From a virus, in IMG/VR virus record IMGVR_UViG_3300006810_000218, positions 1 to 31,454 of that record: DNA of 31,454 nt. One strand, given 5' to 3'. The notes under the pieces were generated by a model, which made no database searches, had not been told where the DNA came from, and saw only the letters and a list, made by a program, of their open reading frames with translations. Both the position numbers and the translations under genes were made by a program. Positions 16,762-26,416 of this stretch are shown here, in pieces (within the stretch, counting starts at the first letter, position 1; each line of letters begins with the position of its first letter).

Positions 16762-18315
16762 ATGGCTGCTATCGTAACAGATCAATTTAGAATTGCCAAT
16801 GCAAGTACTTTTGTAGATTCTGTACTGGATGCTAATAATTCTTACTATGTTTTCTTAGGACTTTCAAATCCAGGAACAGCAGGAGATTTTGTTGGATTTG
16901 GTAGAAGTGAAACATGGGATGATTCTCCGGCAGGTATTCCTAATCCGACAGACAATCAACAATATTTGAGTCACTATAGAAATACCTCACTATTTGGTAA
17001 AAAGATTAATAGTGCAAATATTAGGAGAGTGGTAAGAAAAGTAAATTGGATCCAAGGTACAAAATATGATATGTACCGACATGATTATAGTCAGTATAAT
17101 CTATCTCCAAATTCATCTTCTGCAAGATTATATGATACAAATTATTATGTAATAAACAGTGATTTTAGAGTTTACATTTGCTTATATAATGGATCATCAG
17201 GACCTGATGAGTTAAAAGGACAAACTTCTCAAAATGAACCAACCTTTACTGATTTAGAACCATCTTCCGCAGGTCCTGATGATCCTTATATTTGGAAGTA
17301 TCTATTTACTATTTCTCCAAGTGATATTATAAAATTTGATTCTACAGAATATATTGTTCTTCCAAACGATTGGGCAACCTCTACAGATCCACAAATTCAA
17401 AACATTAGAGAATCTGGAGACTCTACGATTAATAATAACCAGATAAAAGTCGTCTATATTGCTGATGGTGGATCTGGATATACTGCAGGACAAACCAAAA
17501 CTTATAATATTATTGGTGATGGGACTGGAGGACAAGTTTCGGTTACCACAAATCTTTCTGGGGAAATAATCAAAACCCAAGTTGTTTCTGGTGGATCTGG
17601 ATATACTTTCGGCATAGTCGATTTGGAAAGTCAGGGAAATGTCGATGACCCAGCTAAGTTGATTCCTATCATACCTCCATCAAAAGGACATGGATATGAT
17701 ATTTACAATGAATTAGGATCGGATAAAGTTCTAATATATGCAAGATTTGATGATTCTACGGAAGATTTTCCCGTAGATACAAAATTTGCACAAGTTGGAA
17801 TTATAAAAAATCCCCAACAAAGTAATTCTTCACAGATTTTTACTGCTGACCAATATTCTTCATTAGGAGCAATTAAATTACAATCTGTTGATAGTACTCC
17901 TGTTGTAGGTGCTGCTATAACGCAATCAGTTACTGGAGGGACTGCAAGAGGATATGTTGCGTCATATAATGCTTCTACTGGTGTTTTAAAATATTATCAA
18001 GATAGATCATTATATTTTGCAAATAAATTAGACCAAACTGATAGAAATGATGTTTCGCAAAAAGGAAAAGTACTTAGTTTTGAATCTTCTAGTAATCCAA
18101 TAATTCCATATAATGGTTCTATCCAATTAGGTTTTAGTGGAGTAACAACAACGGTTGATTCCAGATCAATAAACTTGGGTACTGTTTTTAGTTCTGGCAT
18201 TTCCACATCAGAGATAAATAAAAATACAGGAGATATAATTTACATTGACAATCGATCTTTAGTTTCAAGAGACTCTAGACAAAAAGAAGACGTTAAAATT
18301 ATTCTGGAATTCTAA
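16762..18315 (+). CDS. 8: Baseplate wedge subunit gp8
   Basis: A 517-aa protein, longer than T4 gp8 (334 aa). The N-terminus has the gp8-type start (TDQFRIANASTFVDSV, then YYVFLGLSNP by residue 37), NIRRVVRKVNWIQGTKYDMY (86-105), YVINSDFRVYICLYNG (129-144), and PYIWKYLFTISPSDIIKF (175-192), all conserved in gp8 of T4-like phages. The extra length is C-terminal and includes two GGSGYT units (236-241, 277-282), the same repeat as in gp14 and the giant protein. gp8 dimers bind gp7 and gp10 in the T4 wedge. Preceded by its own late promoter; 8 bases before the next gene. There is no strong ribosome-binding site. Confidence 0.9.
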   Translation: MAAIVTDQFRIANASTFVDSVLDANNSYYVFLGLSNPGTAGDFVGFGRSETWDDSPAGIPNPTDNQQYLSHYRNTSLFGKKINSANIRRVVRKVNWIQGTKYDMYRHDYSQYNLSPNSSSARLYDTNYYVINSDFRVYICLYNGSSGPDELKGQTSQNEPTFTDLEPSSAGPDDPYIWKYLFTISPSDIIKFDSTEYIVLPNDWATSTDPQIQNIRESGDSTINNNQIKVVYIADGGSGYTAGQTKTYNIIGDGTGGQVSVTTNLSGEIIKTQVVSGGSGYTFGIVDLESQGNVDDPAKLIPIIPPSKGHGYDIYNELGSDKVLIYARFDDSTEDFPVDTKFAQVGIIKNPQQSNSSQIFTADQYSSLGAIKLQSVDSTPVVGAAITQSVTGGTARGYVASYNASTGVLKYYQDRSLYFANKLDQTDRNDVSQKGKVLSFESSSNPIIPYNGSIQLGFSGVTTTVDSRSINLGTVFSSGISTSEINKNTGDIIYIDNRSLVSRDSRQKEDVKIILEF

Positions 18316-18318
18316 GGA
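18314..18318 (+). promoter_or_regulatory. Ribosome-binding site of the DUF4815 gene
   Basis: AAGGA lies 5 bases before the ATG at 18324 and overlaps the stop codon of gp8. It is one of very few clear Shine-Dalgarno sites in the window and fixes the start of the long gene that follows. Confidence 0.6.
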
Positions 18319-18323
18319 AAAAA

Positions 18324-21300
18324 ATGGCACAAAAAACAAACTTAAATATCAATCCATATTATGACGATTTTGATAGCGATAAGAATTTTTATAAAGTTCT
18401 TTTTAAACCAGGATTTCCTGTACAGTCTAGAGAATTAACAACATTACAATCAATATTACAAAATCAAATAGAAGATTTTGGTAGTCATCTTTTTAAGGAG
18501 GGATCGGTTGTAATTCCTGGAAACATTTCTTATGATGGACAATTTTATGCAGTAAAAGTAAATTCTTCACAATTTGGAATTGATTTATCTGTATACATTG
18601 AAAACTTTTTAGGTAAAGTAATTGTTGGACAAACTTCAGGATCAACTGCAAAAATTCAAAAAATAGTTTTTCCAACCGAAAGTGATGAAGTAGAATACAT
18701 TACACTATATGTAAGATATCTGGAATCGGACCAAAATTTTCAATTTAATCAATTTTTAGATGGGGAATCTTTTGCTGCAAATGAAAATGTAGTGTATGGA
18801 AATACAACTATAAACGCAGGTGTTCCATTTGCGACGGCAATATCCACCAATGCAACTTCAATAGGATCAGCAGTATCAATTGCAGATGGTGTTTATTTTA
18901 TTAGGGGATATTTTGTTAATGTATTATCCCAAAATATAATTTTAGATTATTATACAAATACTCCATCTTACAAAGTAGGATTAAAAATAACAGAATCTAT
19001 TATCTATGCAAAAGATGACGAATCTTTATATGACAATGCAAAAGGATTTTCTAATTATGCATCTCCAGGAGCAGATAGACTAAAGATTGATTTGACATTA
19101 TTTAAAAAGGATATAACTGATAACGATGATACTGACTTTGTAGAATTATTAAGAGTAAAAGACGGTAAAGTTAAAAAAATAACAACAAAAACAGAATACA
19201 ATAAAATTCGTGATTATTTGGCAGAGAGAACTTTTGATGAATCTGGAAATTACGTAGTAAATCCATTTGAAATAAAACTAGCAGAATCCATCAATGACAG
19301 ACTTGGAAATGATGGAATTTTCTTTAGTGATGAAGTTACCGAACAAAACAATAAGCCATCAGAAAACTTATTGTGCCTAAAAATATCTCCAGGCAAAGCA
19401 TATGTTGCTGGATATGATATTGAAAAAAATTCAACTGAAATTATAGATATAGAAAAACCAAGAGATACTGAAAAAGTAGAAAATATAACGGTTCCCTTTG
19501 AAATGGGAAATATCTTGAAAGTCAATAATGTTAATGGAATTGCTAAAGTTAGAGAAACTATTCAATTATATTCCCAATTCGGAGCAAATGGTACTCAAAT
19601 TGGAGAAGCTAGAGTATATTCATTTAATCTTTCAGATTCTGCATATACAAACGCACAAACTCAATGGGATTTGAGATTATATGATATTCAAACATATACT
19701 AGATTAACACTAAATCAGGATGTCACTGCTTCAGAAATTGAAGAATCTTTCTTTATAGAAGGAAAAAGTTCTGGTGCGAGTGGATTTGCCACATCTGATG
19801 GATCGTCTAATGTGATCTTTTTGAGACAAACCTCCGGAACCTTTGCGAAGGGAGATCAGTTGATTGTCAATGGTGTGGATATATCAAGAACAGTAAAAGA
19901 GGTAAGAGTATATAATACACAAAATATAAAGTCAGTTAAGCAATCTGCACCATTTTCATCTTTTGACTTTACTGCAGATTCTGTTTTAGAAAGATTTAGA
20001 TTTCCAAGTGGAATTTCTCAGATATCAATTACATCTGAGGCTGGAGGAATTTCAACCGTAACTTCTACCTCAAGACAATTTGTTGGTATAAGAACAGATA
20101 CTATAGTCAGATATCAAAGATCTGGTTTTTCTACAGAAACATATAATAGAATATCCAGTATTTCATCGGATGCATTATCATTTGAAATGACTGCAATAAC
20201 AGGTGTTAGCGGAGTATTTGATGGTGATCTTCCTTCCTCAAACATTCAGGTAAATGGTTTTCTTGGTGCACCTGTTGTAAGGGGGACGGGAACTTTATAT
20301 GCACCTCTTCCAGAAAGAAATGCATCTTCAATTGAATTATCAAATTCACAACTTTTCATTTCTGAACAATTGACTGGAAAAACTATTTCCGGAACAGCAC
20401 TAACTCTCACCACTAGTGCTGATTTGTCCGATATTCCAGACACAAATTGGGCAAATTTTGATCAAGAGAGATATGGCATTAGTTATAGTAACGGAAGTAT
20501 TGCATCTATTACTGACGACTCTTTTGATCTGACCGGAGAAACTGCATCTTTCAGAGGTCTTGCTAATGGTTCTAATGTTGTTGTCAACGTGACAGCAATT
20601 AAAACAGGAATTCAAAGTAAAATCAAAACCTATACTAGAAGTACAGTTTTAAATATATCTGGTTCCAAATTAAAAGAATCAGGTTCTGCAGAGAGCACCA
20701 CCAAAAATGATGGATTAACTTTTAATAAATTTTATGGGTTGAGAGTTCAGGATCAAGAAATTTCCTTAAATTATCCAGATGTTGTTAAAGTTCTTGCAGT
20801 ATATGAATCTTTGAATACATCTGCACCAATTTTAGATCAAATTCAGTTTACGTCTACTGCAAATGTTGGACAAAATGCAGTAATAGGTGAAAATATTATT
20901 GGTAGTGAAAGTGGTTCTGTTGCAAGAGTTGTTGCTAAACCAGGATCAAATACTTTACAAATTGTGTATTTAAATGAGGATCAATTATTGGTAGGTGAAA
21001 CGGTTACTTTTGAAGAATCGGCAATAATAACAGTTGTTGAAGGAATCTCAAGAGGATCTTACAAAAATATAACGTCATCCTTTAAATTAAATAGAGGACA
21101 AAAAAATGAATATTACGATTACTCTAGATTAGTTAGAAATAAATCCACACAGGAACCTTCTAGAAAATTATTGGTCGTATTTGATCACTACACAGTTCCG
21201 TCAGATGATATTGGTGACGTATTTACAGTCAATAGTTATGACAAAGAAAGATTTACAACGGATATTCCAAGCATAAATGGAGAAGTTAGAGCATCAGATA

Positions 21301-24300
21301 CATTTGATTTTAGACCAAGAGTTGCACTTTTTGACCCATTAGTAACTACAGACCGATCACCTTTTGATTTTAATGCAAGAACTAATACATTCAATAGTGT
21401 TCCTTTAAGACTTTTAGCATCGGGAGAAGGATCTGTAATTAATCAGAGTTATTATTTACCAAGAATTGACAAAATTTATTTGGATATTTCTGGGAAATTT
21501 ATTGTTGACAAAGGAATATCCTCGAAATCACCAAAACCACCAACCAAAAATGCTGAACTTTTAGAACTTGGCACTTTAACCTTACCCCCATATCTTTATA
21601 GTCCAAAAGACGCTCAGTTACTTCTAACTGAAAATAGAAGATATACCATGAGAGATATTGGTGCTATTGAAGATAGAGTAGAAAATTTAGAAGAATTAAC
21701 TAGCTTATCTTTATTAGAACTGAATACACAAACTCTTCAAATTAGAGATTCTGAAGGTAGAGATAGATTTAAGAGTGGATTTTTTGTAGATGATTTTGTA
21801 GATTCTCTGAGAATGAATGAATTTTTATCAACTGCCATTGTAGATACATCGGCAAGAAATTTAGTATCTGATATTGCTAGAAATTCTTTAGAATCTTTAA
21901 TTGCGTCTGAAGAGAATCTTTCTCCAGAGAATTTAGATTTATCTGAGGATTTTGTTTTGTTGGATCCAGCAATTCAAAAAACTGGTGATGTCTTAACACT
22001 TGCATATGATGAAATTGATTGGTTAGAGCAACCATTCGCAACAAGAGTTGAAAATGTCAATCCATTTAATATTATAGTTTACTCCGGAACTGTACAACTT
22101 AGTCCAAGTGTTGATTCGTGGACAAGAACAGTTCAATTAGCAGATAGAACTGTTAACGCAGGTATTAGGAGACAAAGTGTAAATCTTGTCAATAATCTAC
22201 GTCATAATATTAGACATGATTTAGTAAATAACCTCAATCAAAATCTAAGTTTAAATCTCTCATCTACCGAAACAGTAAGAGTAGTAAGAGGAAGACAAGC
22301 TCCTGCGGGGATCAGATTTGCTGGTTTTAATGCCAGTGGATCAACTTCCAGTTCTACTTCTAGTACTGCACGTTCCAGAGTTATATCAAGATCTTCAAGC
22401 ACTGCATCAGACTCATTTGATACTGTAGATACTACTATAAGAAATGAAGTGGTTGGACTTCAAGATGAAGTCTTTATGAGATCTAGAAACACCGAATTTA
22501 GAGTATCAAATCTGAAGGCAAATACTAGATTTTATCAATTCCTTGATGGAAATAGTTCAGTTGACGTTGTTCCAAAATTAATTGAGATTGCTAATAGCCC
22601 AACTTTATCCACTAATGGTGCTTCGGCAGGATACACTATTGGAGAAACTGTAATTGGTTTAGTTGATGGTGAGGAAAGAATAAAATTTAGAGTTTGTGCT
22701 CCAAATCATAAGGAAGGAAACTTTAGAAATCCATCTTCAACTTACAATCAAAATCCATATATTAAAACTGAATCTATTGGCAATCTGTATAGTTCAACTT
22801 CTAAGGTTTTGAATGTCGATACGAGAGCACTTTCAAGTGTTGCTCAAGGACAATATTTTGGATATATAACAAAAGGAATGCAACTTGTCGGACAAACTAG
22901 TGGTGCAATATCTTATGTTAAGGATATCAGATTGATATCTGATAACTATGGTGATTTAATAGGTACATTTTTTATTAGGGATCCAAATAAAACTCCAAGA
23001 CCAACTGTTAGAATTCCAACAGGAACGAAGACTTACAAGATCACTTCAAGTAAAACAAATAGTTCTGGTGATTCTGGGAGTAATTCAATTTCTTTTGCAG
23101 AAACGAATTATACTGCAAATGCAACACTTATACAGTTCAGGGCAACAGAAACGACCAATACAACTAGAACAACTATCAATAATACTATCAATAGCACGAT
23201 TGATAGTCAGATCACCAATACCGTAAATCTCAGAACAAACTTAAGTGCCAGTGTTAATAGAAGTGTTAATGTAGAATATTTTGATCCTCTTGCACAAACA
23301 TTTACGGTTGGTGGAAATATACAAGTTAAATCTAATATTGATACTGATGATGATGTAAATGGAGCGTTTTTAACTTCTGTGGATTTATTCTTTGCATCTA
23401 TTGATGATGGAAATGCAGAAGTAAGAGTTGAAGTTAGAACAACATTGTTAGGAACTCCGACACTAGAAGTTATTGGAAAACCAGTAATTATTAGACCAAG
23501 AACTACAGATGAAAATGGAAATGAAGTTATTAATATTAAAACATCGTCTGATGGTAAAACTCCAACAAATATTAAATTCCCAGAACCAATTTTCTTAGCA
23601 CCAGGAAGAGAATATGCAATAGTTGTTATTTCCGATAAGAGTGACGGATATGAATTATGGACTGCAGTTATGGGTGAAAAAACTATCAACACAAAATCTT
23701 TACCGGATGTTGATTCTGTTAGATACACTCAGCAATTTGCACTTGGTTCGTTATTCAAATCCCAAAATGGATCTATTTGGACAACCAATCAATATCAAGA
23801 TTTGAAGTTCAAACTCTATAAAGCACAGTTTACTAAAACAACAGGAACAGCATATTTCTATAATCCACCATTGGATGAAAGTAATGGATATGTTCCTACT
23901 CTTATCAATAATCCAATTTTAGTAGTACCAAAAACTGGAAAAATTGGAATTGTCACGACAACAAATAGTGGAATTATCGGAATCTTAACGACAGGGAGAA
24001 AACTTGCTGGTGGAAATAATCATGGAGGGTCTGCAATAATTGTTGGTCAAGGAAGTTCTGTAAGCAATGCAACAACAATTACTGATGGTGGAGAAAATTA
24101 TCCAACAAGCACAACTGAGATAGTCGATACATTTAATATTGTTGGTGGTGGTTCTGGATTAAAACTTGTAATAACTACCGATTCTGATGGGGTTATTACA
24201 GGAGCAGCTCATTCTACCACTAACAATGGCAATGGATATAGTGTTGGTGATGTTGTTGGTATCGTAACTTCATCAACATCTTCCAAAACTGGAAGAAATT

Positions 24301-25832
24301 CAGAAATTACTATTTCTGAAATTGTTGGTTTAGATACTTTATACTTAACCAATGTACAAGGACAATTTGGAGTATTAGGATCTGGATTTGATTTTGCCGT
24401 TGGAACTGCAGTAAGTTATTATGATGGATCTTCTATTGTTTCAATGGCAGGTACAACAATAACTAGTTCTTCTGCTGATGGTGGAGTAAATTCCGGAAAT
24501 TATATGAGAATAGATCATTTCAATCATGGAATGTACTCGACAACGAACAAATTAAAGATAAATGGGATTCGATCAAATGTTCCAACAACTGTATTGAGTG
24601 AATCTTTAACTGTATCTGAAAGTACAACTATTAGTATTGCAGATACTTCAAACTTTACAACTTTTGAAGGACAAAATATTGGCAGCTATGAGGGATACGT
24701 TAAAATTGGTGAAGAAATTATTAAATATAACTCTGTTGGAAATGGTTCCCTTTCCATCAGTTCTAGAGGAGTAGATGGAACTGTACCAGTTTTTCATCAA
24801 ATAGGTGCTTCTGTTGAAAAATATGAATTGAATGGGGTATCACTCAGAAGAATAAATGGAATTACTACTTCCATTCAGTCTCCTATCGATCTTGATAGTT
24901 ATTATGTAGCATTTGACAGAGGTGCATCTACTGGTGCAAATAGAAGTGAAGATTCCGGAACTATTCCACAAATATCATTTAGTGATATTGGATTACTTGG
25001 CGGAGATAAAGTAACTGCGACTCAAAATATAATTTATGGAGGAGTTATTCCAGATTATGATATCGTCACTCCAGGTTCAACCACTTCAGTAAATGCAACC
25101 ATTAGAACTGTATCTGGAACAAGTGTTAGTGGAAATGAGGCATCATTCAATGATAAGGGATATGAGCCAGTTCAATTAAATACCGTAAATACCTTCAATG
25201 ATGTAAGAGTTGTCTGTTCAGAAATTAATGAATCAGAATATTTGACATCTTTGCCTAGAAACAAATCTTTAACTACAGCAATAACATTCAACTCATCCGA
25301 TCCAAATAATGCACTTTCTCCAATATTAAATCTTAATAGGGCATCGACGGAATTTTATATTAACAGGTTGAATAATCCCGTTTCAAATTATGTCAAAGAC
25401 AATTCAGTTAACAATGTTTTAAATGATTCACATGCTTCAGTATATTATACAAATCTAATTGAACTTCAAAATCCAGCTACAACACTTAAAGTAATATTAA
25501 CTGCTGATAAACCAGCATCAACAGATTTTAGAGTTCTTTATAGTTTGGTTAAAAAAGATTCTAGTGAAATAAATCAGTCGTTTGAATTGTTCCCTGGATA
25601 TAATAATTTAAGACAAACCACTGATGGATTTGAGGTGATTGATGATTCCAAAAATAGTGGACTTCCAGACGTAAAAGTTCCTTCAAGTTTGAGTGGAGAA
25701 TTTTTAGAGTATGAGTTTACAGCAGAAAATCTTGATTTGTTTGTCGGATTTGTGATTAAAATCGTTATGTCGGGGAGAAATCAGGCAAAAACTCCAAGAT
25801 TTAATAATATCAGAGTGCTTGCAATCAGATGA
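18324..25832 (+). CDS. DUF4815-type large virion structural protein, 2,502 aa
   Basis: The N-terminal part (about 1-550) fits DUF4815: NPYYDDFDSDKNFYKVLFKP, GFPVQSRELTTLQSILQNQI, then SISPGKAYVAGYD-like text (LKISPGKAYVAGYDIEK). Around residues 1100-1160 a helical segment (RYTMRDIGAIEDRVENLE) suggests a trimeric coiled coil. A Ser-rich linker near 1340-1375 is followed by MRSRNTEFRVSNLKANTRFYQF, and DPLAQTFTV lies near 1653. Near 1758 is a beta module (APGREYAIVVISDKS), and near 2096-2165 an RGVDGTVPVFHQ repeat like those in the giant protein. It takes the place of T4 gp9/gp10, which link wedges to tail fibres, so it is probably a baseplate-fibre connector or spike; that role is inferred from position. 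It overlaps the next gene by 4 bases (ATGA). Confidence 0.85.
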   Translation: MAQKTNLNINPYYDDFDSDKNFYKVLFKPGFPVQSRELTTLQSILQNQIEDFGSHLFKEGSVVIPGNISYDGQFYAVKVNSSQFGIDLSVYIENFLGKVIVGQTSGSTAKIQKIVFPTESDEVEYITLYVRYLESDQNFQFNQFLDGESFAANENVVYGNTTINAGVPFATAISTNATSIGSAVSIADGVYFIRGYFVNVLSQNIILDYYTNTPSYKVGLKITESIIYAKDDESLYDNAKGFSNYASPGADRLKIDLTLFKKDITDNDDTDFVELLRVKDGKVKKITTKTEYNKIRDYLAERTFDESGNYVVNPFEIKLAESINDRLGNDGIFFSDEVTEQNNKPSENLLCLKISPGKAYVAGYDIEKNSTEIIDIEKPRDTEKVENITVPFEMGNILKVNNVNGIAKVRETIQLYSQFGANGTQIGEARVYSFNLSDSAYTNAQTQWDLRLYDIQTYTRLTLNQDVTASEIEESFFIEGKSSGASGFATSDGSSNVIFLRQTSGTFAKGDQLIVNGVDISRTVKEVRVYNTQNIKSVKQSAPFSSFDFTADSVLERFRFPSGISQISITSEAGGISTVTSTSRQFVGIRTDTIVRYQRSGFSTETYNRISSISSDALSFEMTAITGVSGVFDGDLPSSNIQVNGFLGAPVVRGTGTLYAPLPERNASSIELSNSQLFISEQLTGKTISGTALTLTTSADLSDIPDTNWANFDQERYGISYSNGSIASITDDSFDLTGETASFRGLANGSNVVVNVTAIKTGIQSKIKTYTRSTVLNISGSKLKESGSAESTTKNDGLTFNKFYGLRVQDQEISLNYPDVVKVLAVYESLNTSAPILDQIQFTSTANVGQNAVIGENIIGSESGSVARVVAKPGSNTLQIVYLNEDQLLVGETVTFEESAIITVVEGISRGSYKNITSSFKLNRGQKNEYYDYSRLVRNKSTQEPSRKLLVVFDHYTVPSDDIGDVFTVNSYDKERFTTDIPSINGEVRASDTFDFRPRVALFDPLVTTDRSPFDFNARTNTFNSVPLRLLASGEGSVINQSYYLPRIDKIYLDISGKFIVDKGISSKSPKPPTKNAELLELGTLTLPPYLYSPKDAQLLLTENRRYTMRDIGAIEDRVENLEELTSLSLLELNTQTLQIRDSEGRDRFKSGFFVDDFVDSLRMNEFLSTAIVDTSARNLVSDIARNSLESLIASEENLSPENLDLSEDFVLLDPAIQKTGDVLTLAYDEIDWLEQPFATRVENVNPFNIIVYSGTVQLSPSVDSWTRTVQLADRTVNAGIRRQSVNLVNNLRHNIRHDLVNNLNQNLSLNLSSTETVRVVRGRQAPAGIRFAGFNASGSTSSSTSSTARSRVISRSSSTASDSFDTVDTTIRNEVVGLQDEVFMRSRNTEFRVSNLKANTRFYQFLDGNSSVDVVPKLIEIANSPTLSTNGASAGYTIGETVIGLVDGEERIKFRVCAPNHKEGNFRNPSSTYNQNPYIKTESIGNLYSSTSKVLNVDTRALSSVAQGQYFGYITKGMQLVGQTSGAISYVKDIRLISDNYGDLIGTFFIRDPNKTPRPTVRIPTGTKTYKITSSKTNSSGDSGSNSISFAETNYTANATLIQFRATETTNTTRTTINNTINSTIDSQITNTVNLRTNLSASVNRSVNVEYFDPLAQTFTVGGNIQVKSNIDTDDDVNGAFLTSVDLFFASIDDGNAEVRVEVRTTLLGTPTLEVIGKPVIIRPRTTDENGNEVINIKTSSDGKTPTNIKFPEPIFLAPGREYAIVVISDKSDGYELWTAVMGEKTINTKSLPDVDSVRYTQQFALGSLFKSQNGSIWTTNQYQDLKFKLYKAQFTKTTGTAYFYNPPLDESNGYVPTLINNPILVVPKTGKIGIVTTTNSGIIGILTTGRKLAGGNNHGGSAIIVGQGSSVSNATTITDGGENYPTSTTEIVDTFNIVGGGSGLKLVITTDSDGVITGAAHSTTNNGNGYSVGDVVGIVTSSTSSKTGRNSEITISEIVGLDTLYLTNVQGQFGVLGSGFDFAVGTAVSYYDGSSIVSMAGTTITSSSADGGVNSGNYMRIDHFNHGMYSTTNKLKINGIRSNVPTTVLSESLTVSESTTISIADTSNFTTFEGQNIGSYEGYVKIGEEIIKYNSVGNGSLSISSRGVDGTVPVFHQIGASVEKYELNGVSLRRINGITTSIQSPIDLDSYYVAFDRGASTGANRSEDSGTIPQISFSDIGLLGGDKVTATQNIIYGGVIPDYDIVTPGSTTSVNATIRTVSGTSVSGNEASFNDKGYEPVQLNTVNTFNDVRVVCSEINESEYLTSLPRNKSLTTAITFNSSDPNNALSPILNLNRASTEFYINRLNNPVSNYVKDNSVNNVLNDSHASVYYTNLIELQNPATTLKVILTADKPASTDFRVLYSLVKKDSSEINQSFELFPGYNNLRQTTDGFEVIDDSKNSGLPDVKVPSSLSGEFLEYEFTAENLDLFVGFVIKIVMSGRNQAKTPRFNNIRVLAIR

Positions 25833-26026
25833 TAAAAGTAGAAGGACATCATAATTTATATCGTGATGAAAATAGTGGAGCAATTGTCAATTGCGATGTG
25901 ACTTCCTACAATCAATACGTAAATTCTCTAACTCAAAGAGATTTGCGTAGAAAGGAGTTGGATGATATGAAAAAAGACATTGATGAAATAAAATCTCTTC
26001 TAAAAGATCTGATAAATAAGGGTTAA
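25829..26026 (+). CDS. Small coiled-coil phage protein, 65 aa
   Basis: The start overlaps the stop of the DUF4815 gene (ATGA), so it is probably translated by coupling. The N-terminal half (MIKVEGHHNLYRDENSGAIV, NCDVTSYNQYV) looks globular; the C-terminal half (RDLRRKELDDMKKDIDEIK, then SLLKDLINKG) is an amphipathic helix with a heptad pattern. I recall close relatives at this position in cyanophages, which points to a structural or assembly partner of its neighbours, perhaps of the upstream fibre protein. No catalytic motif. Followed by a 54-base gap with a late promoter. Confidence 0.8.
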   Translation: MIKVEGHHNLYRDENSGAIVNCDVTSYNQYVNSLTQRDLRRKELDDMKKDIDEIKSLLKDLINKG

Positions 26027-26046
26027 TCTGACAGGACTTTTCTGAA

Positions 26047-26054
26047 TATAAATA
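26047..26054 (+). promoter_or_regulatory. T4-type late promoter before the 111-aa/fibre/neck genes
   Basis: An exact TATAAATA, 26 bases before the ATG at 26081. It would begin a late transcript through the fibre-like, gp13, gp14, gp15 and gp16 genes, which follow with gaps of at most 5 bases or overlaps. Confidence 0.8.
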
Positions 26055-26074
26055 TTTAAAGAAATACTTTAAAT
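26054..26074 (+). other. AT-rich inverted repeat at the late promoter
   Basis: ATTTAAAG (26054-26061) pairs with CTTTAAAT (26067-26074) around loop AAATA, an 8-bp perfect stem starting at the last base of TATAAATA. It spans the expected transcription start, so it might be a DNA-level site, or a weak structure at the transcript end. In such AT-rich DNA it could also be chance. Confidence 0.4.
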
Positions 26075-26080
26075 GTAATA

Positions 26081-26416
26081 ATGGCAGTTTATGTATCCAA
26101 TATTGTAATTGAACAAGGATACGATTTTGATACTTCCTTTCAATTGGAAGATACAAGAACAAATTCACCCTTGGATTTATCAGGAACAACTAGTGAGAGT
26201 CAACTCAGAAAGCACTCCGGTGCTTCTACGGCAGTGTCATTTGCTTCTTCTGTTACTAATCCCACTGATGGGCAAATTACAATTTCATTAACTAGTGCAC
26301 AAACAGTCAATTTAAAACCGGGGAGATATGTTTACGATGTAAAAATATTATCTGCTGGAAAAGAGTATAAAGCTGTAGAGGGAGCAGCATTAGTAAGAGC
26401 AGGGGTAACCAGGTAA
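26081..26416 (+). CDS. Small beta-rich virion-type protein, 111 aa
   Basis: The product reads as an all-beta domain: YVSNIVIEQGYDFDTSFQLE, then PLDLSGTTSESQLRKHSGAS, GQITISLTSAQTV and PGRYVYDVKILSAGKEYKA. The pattern (an opening phrase on polarised or typed field, a D-L-x-G segment, and P-G-x-Y-x-Y-D-V) is like N-terminal domains of baseplate upper proteins of the BppU kind and small phage fibre-associated proteins. It starts a late transcript and its stop overlaps the fibre-like gene (TAATG), so the two probably work together, perhaps as adaptor and fibre. It is in the position of T4 gp11; no similarity to gp11 is claimed. Confidence 0.8.
   Translation: MAVYVSNIVIEQGYDFDTSFQLEDTRTNSPLDLSGTTSESQLRKHSGASTAVSFASSVTNPTDGQITISLTSAQTVNLKPGRYVYDVKILSAGKEYKAVEGAALVRAGVTR

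Noticed and set aside
23207-23728. 173-codon minus-strand frame
   Set aside because: It is antisense to the DUF4815 gene, Ser/Val/Leu-rich as expected from the opposite strand of Asp/Asn/Thr-rich beta proteins, and has no start signals. The other minus-strand frames are alike.
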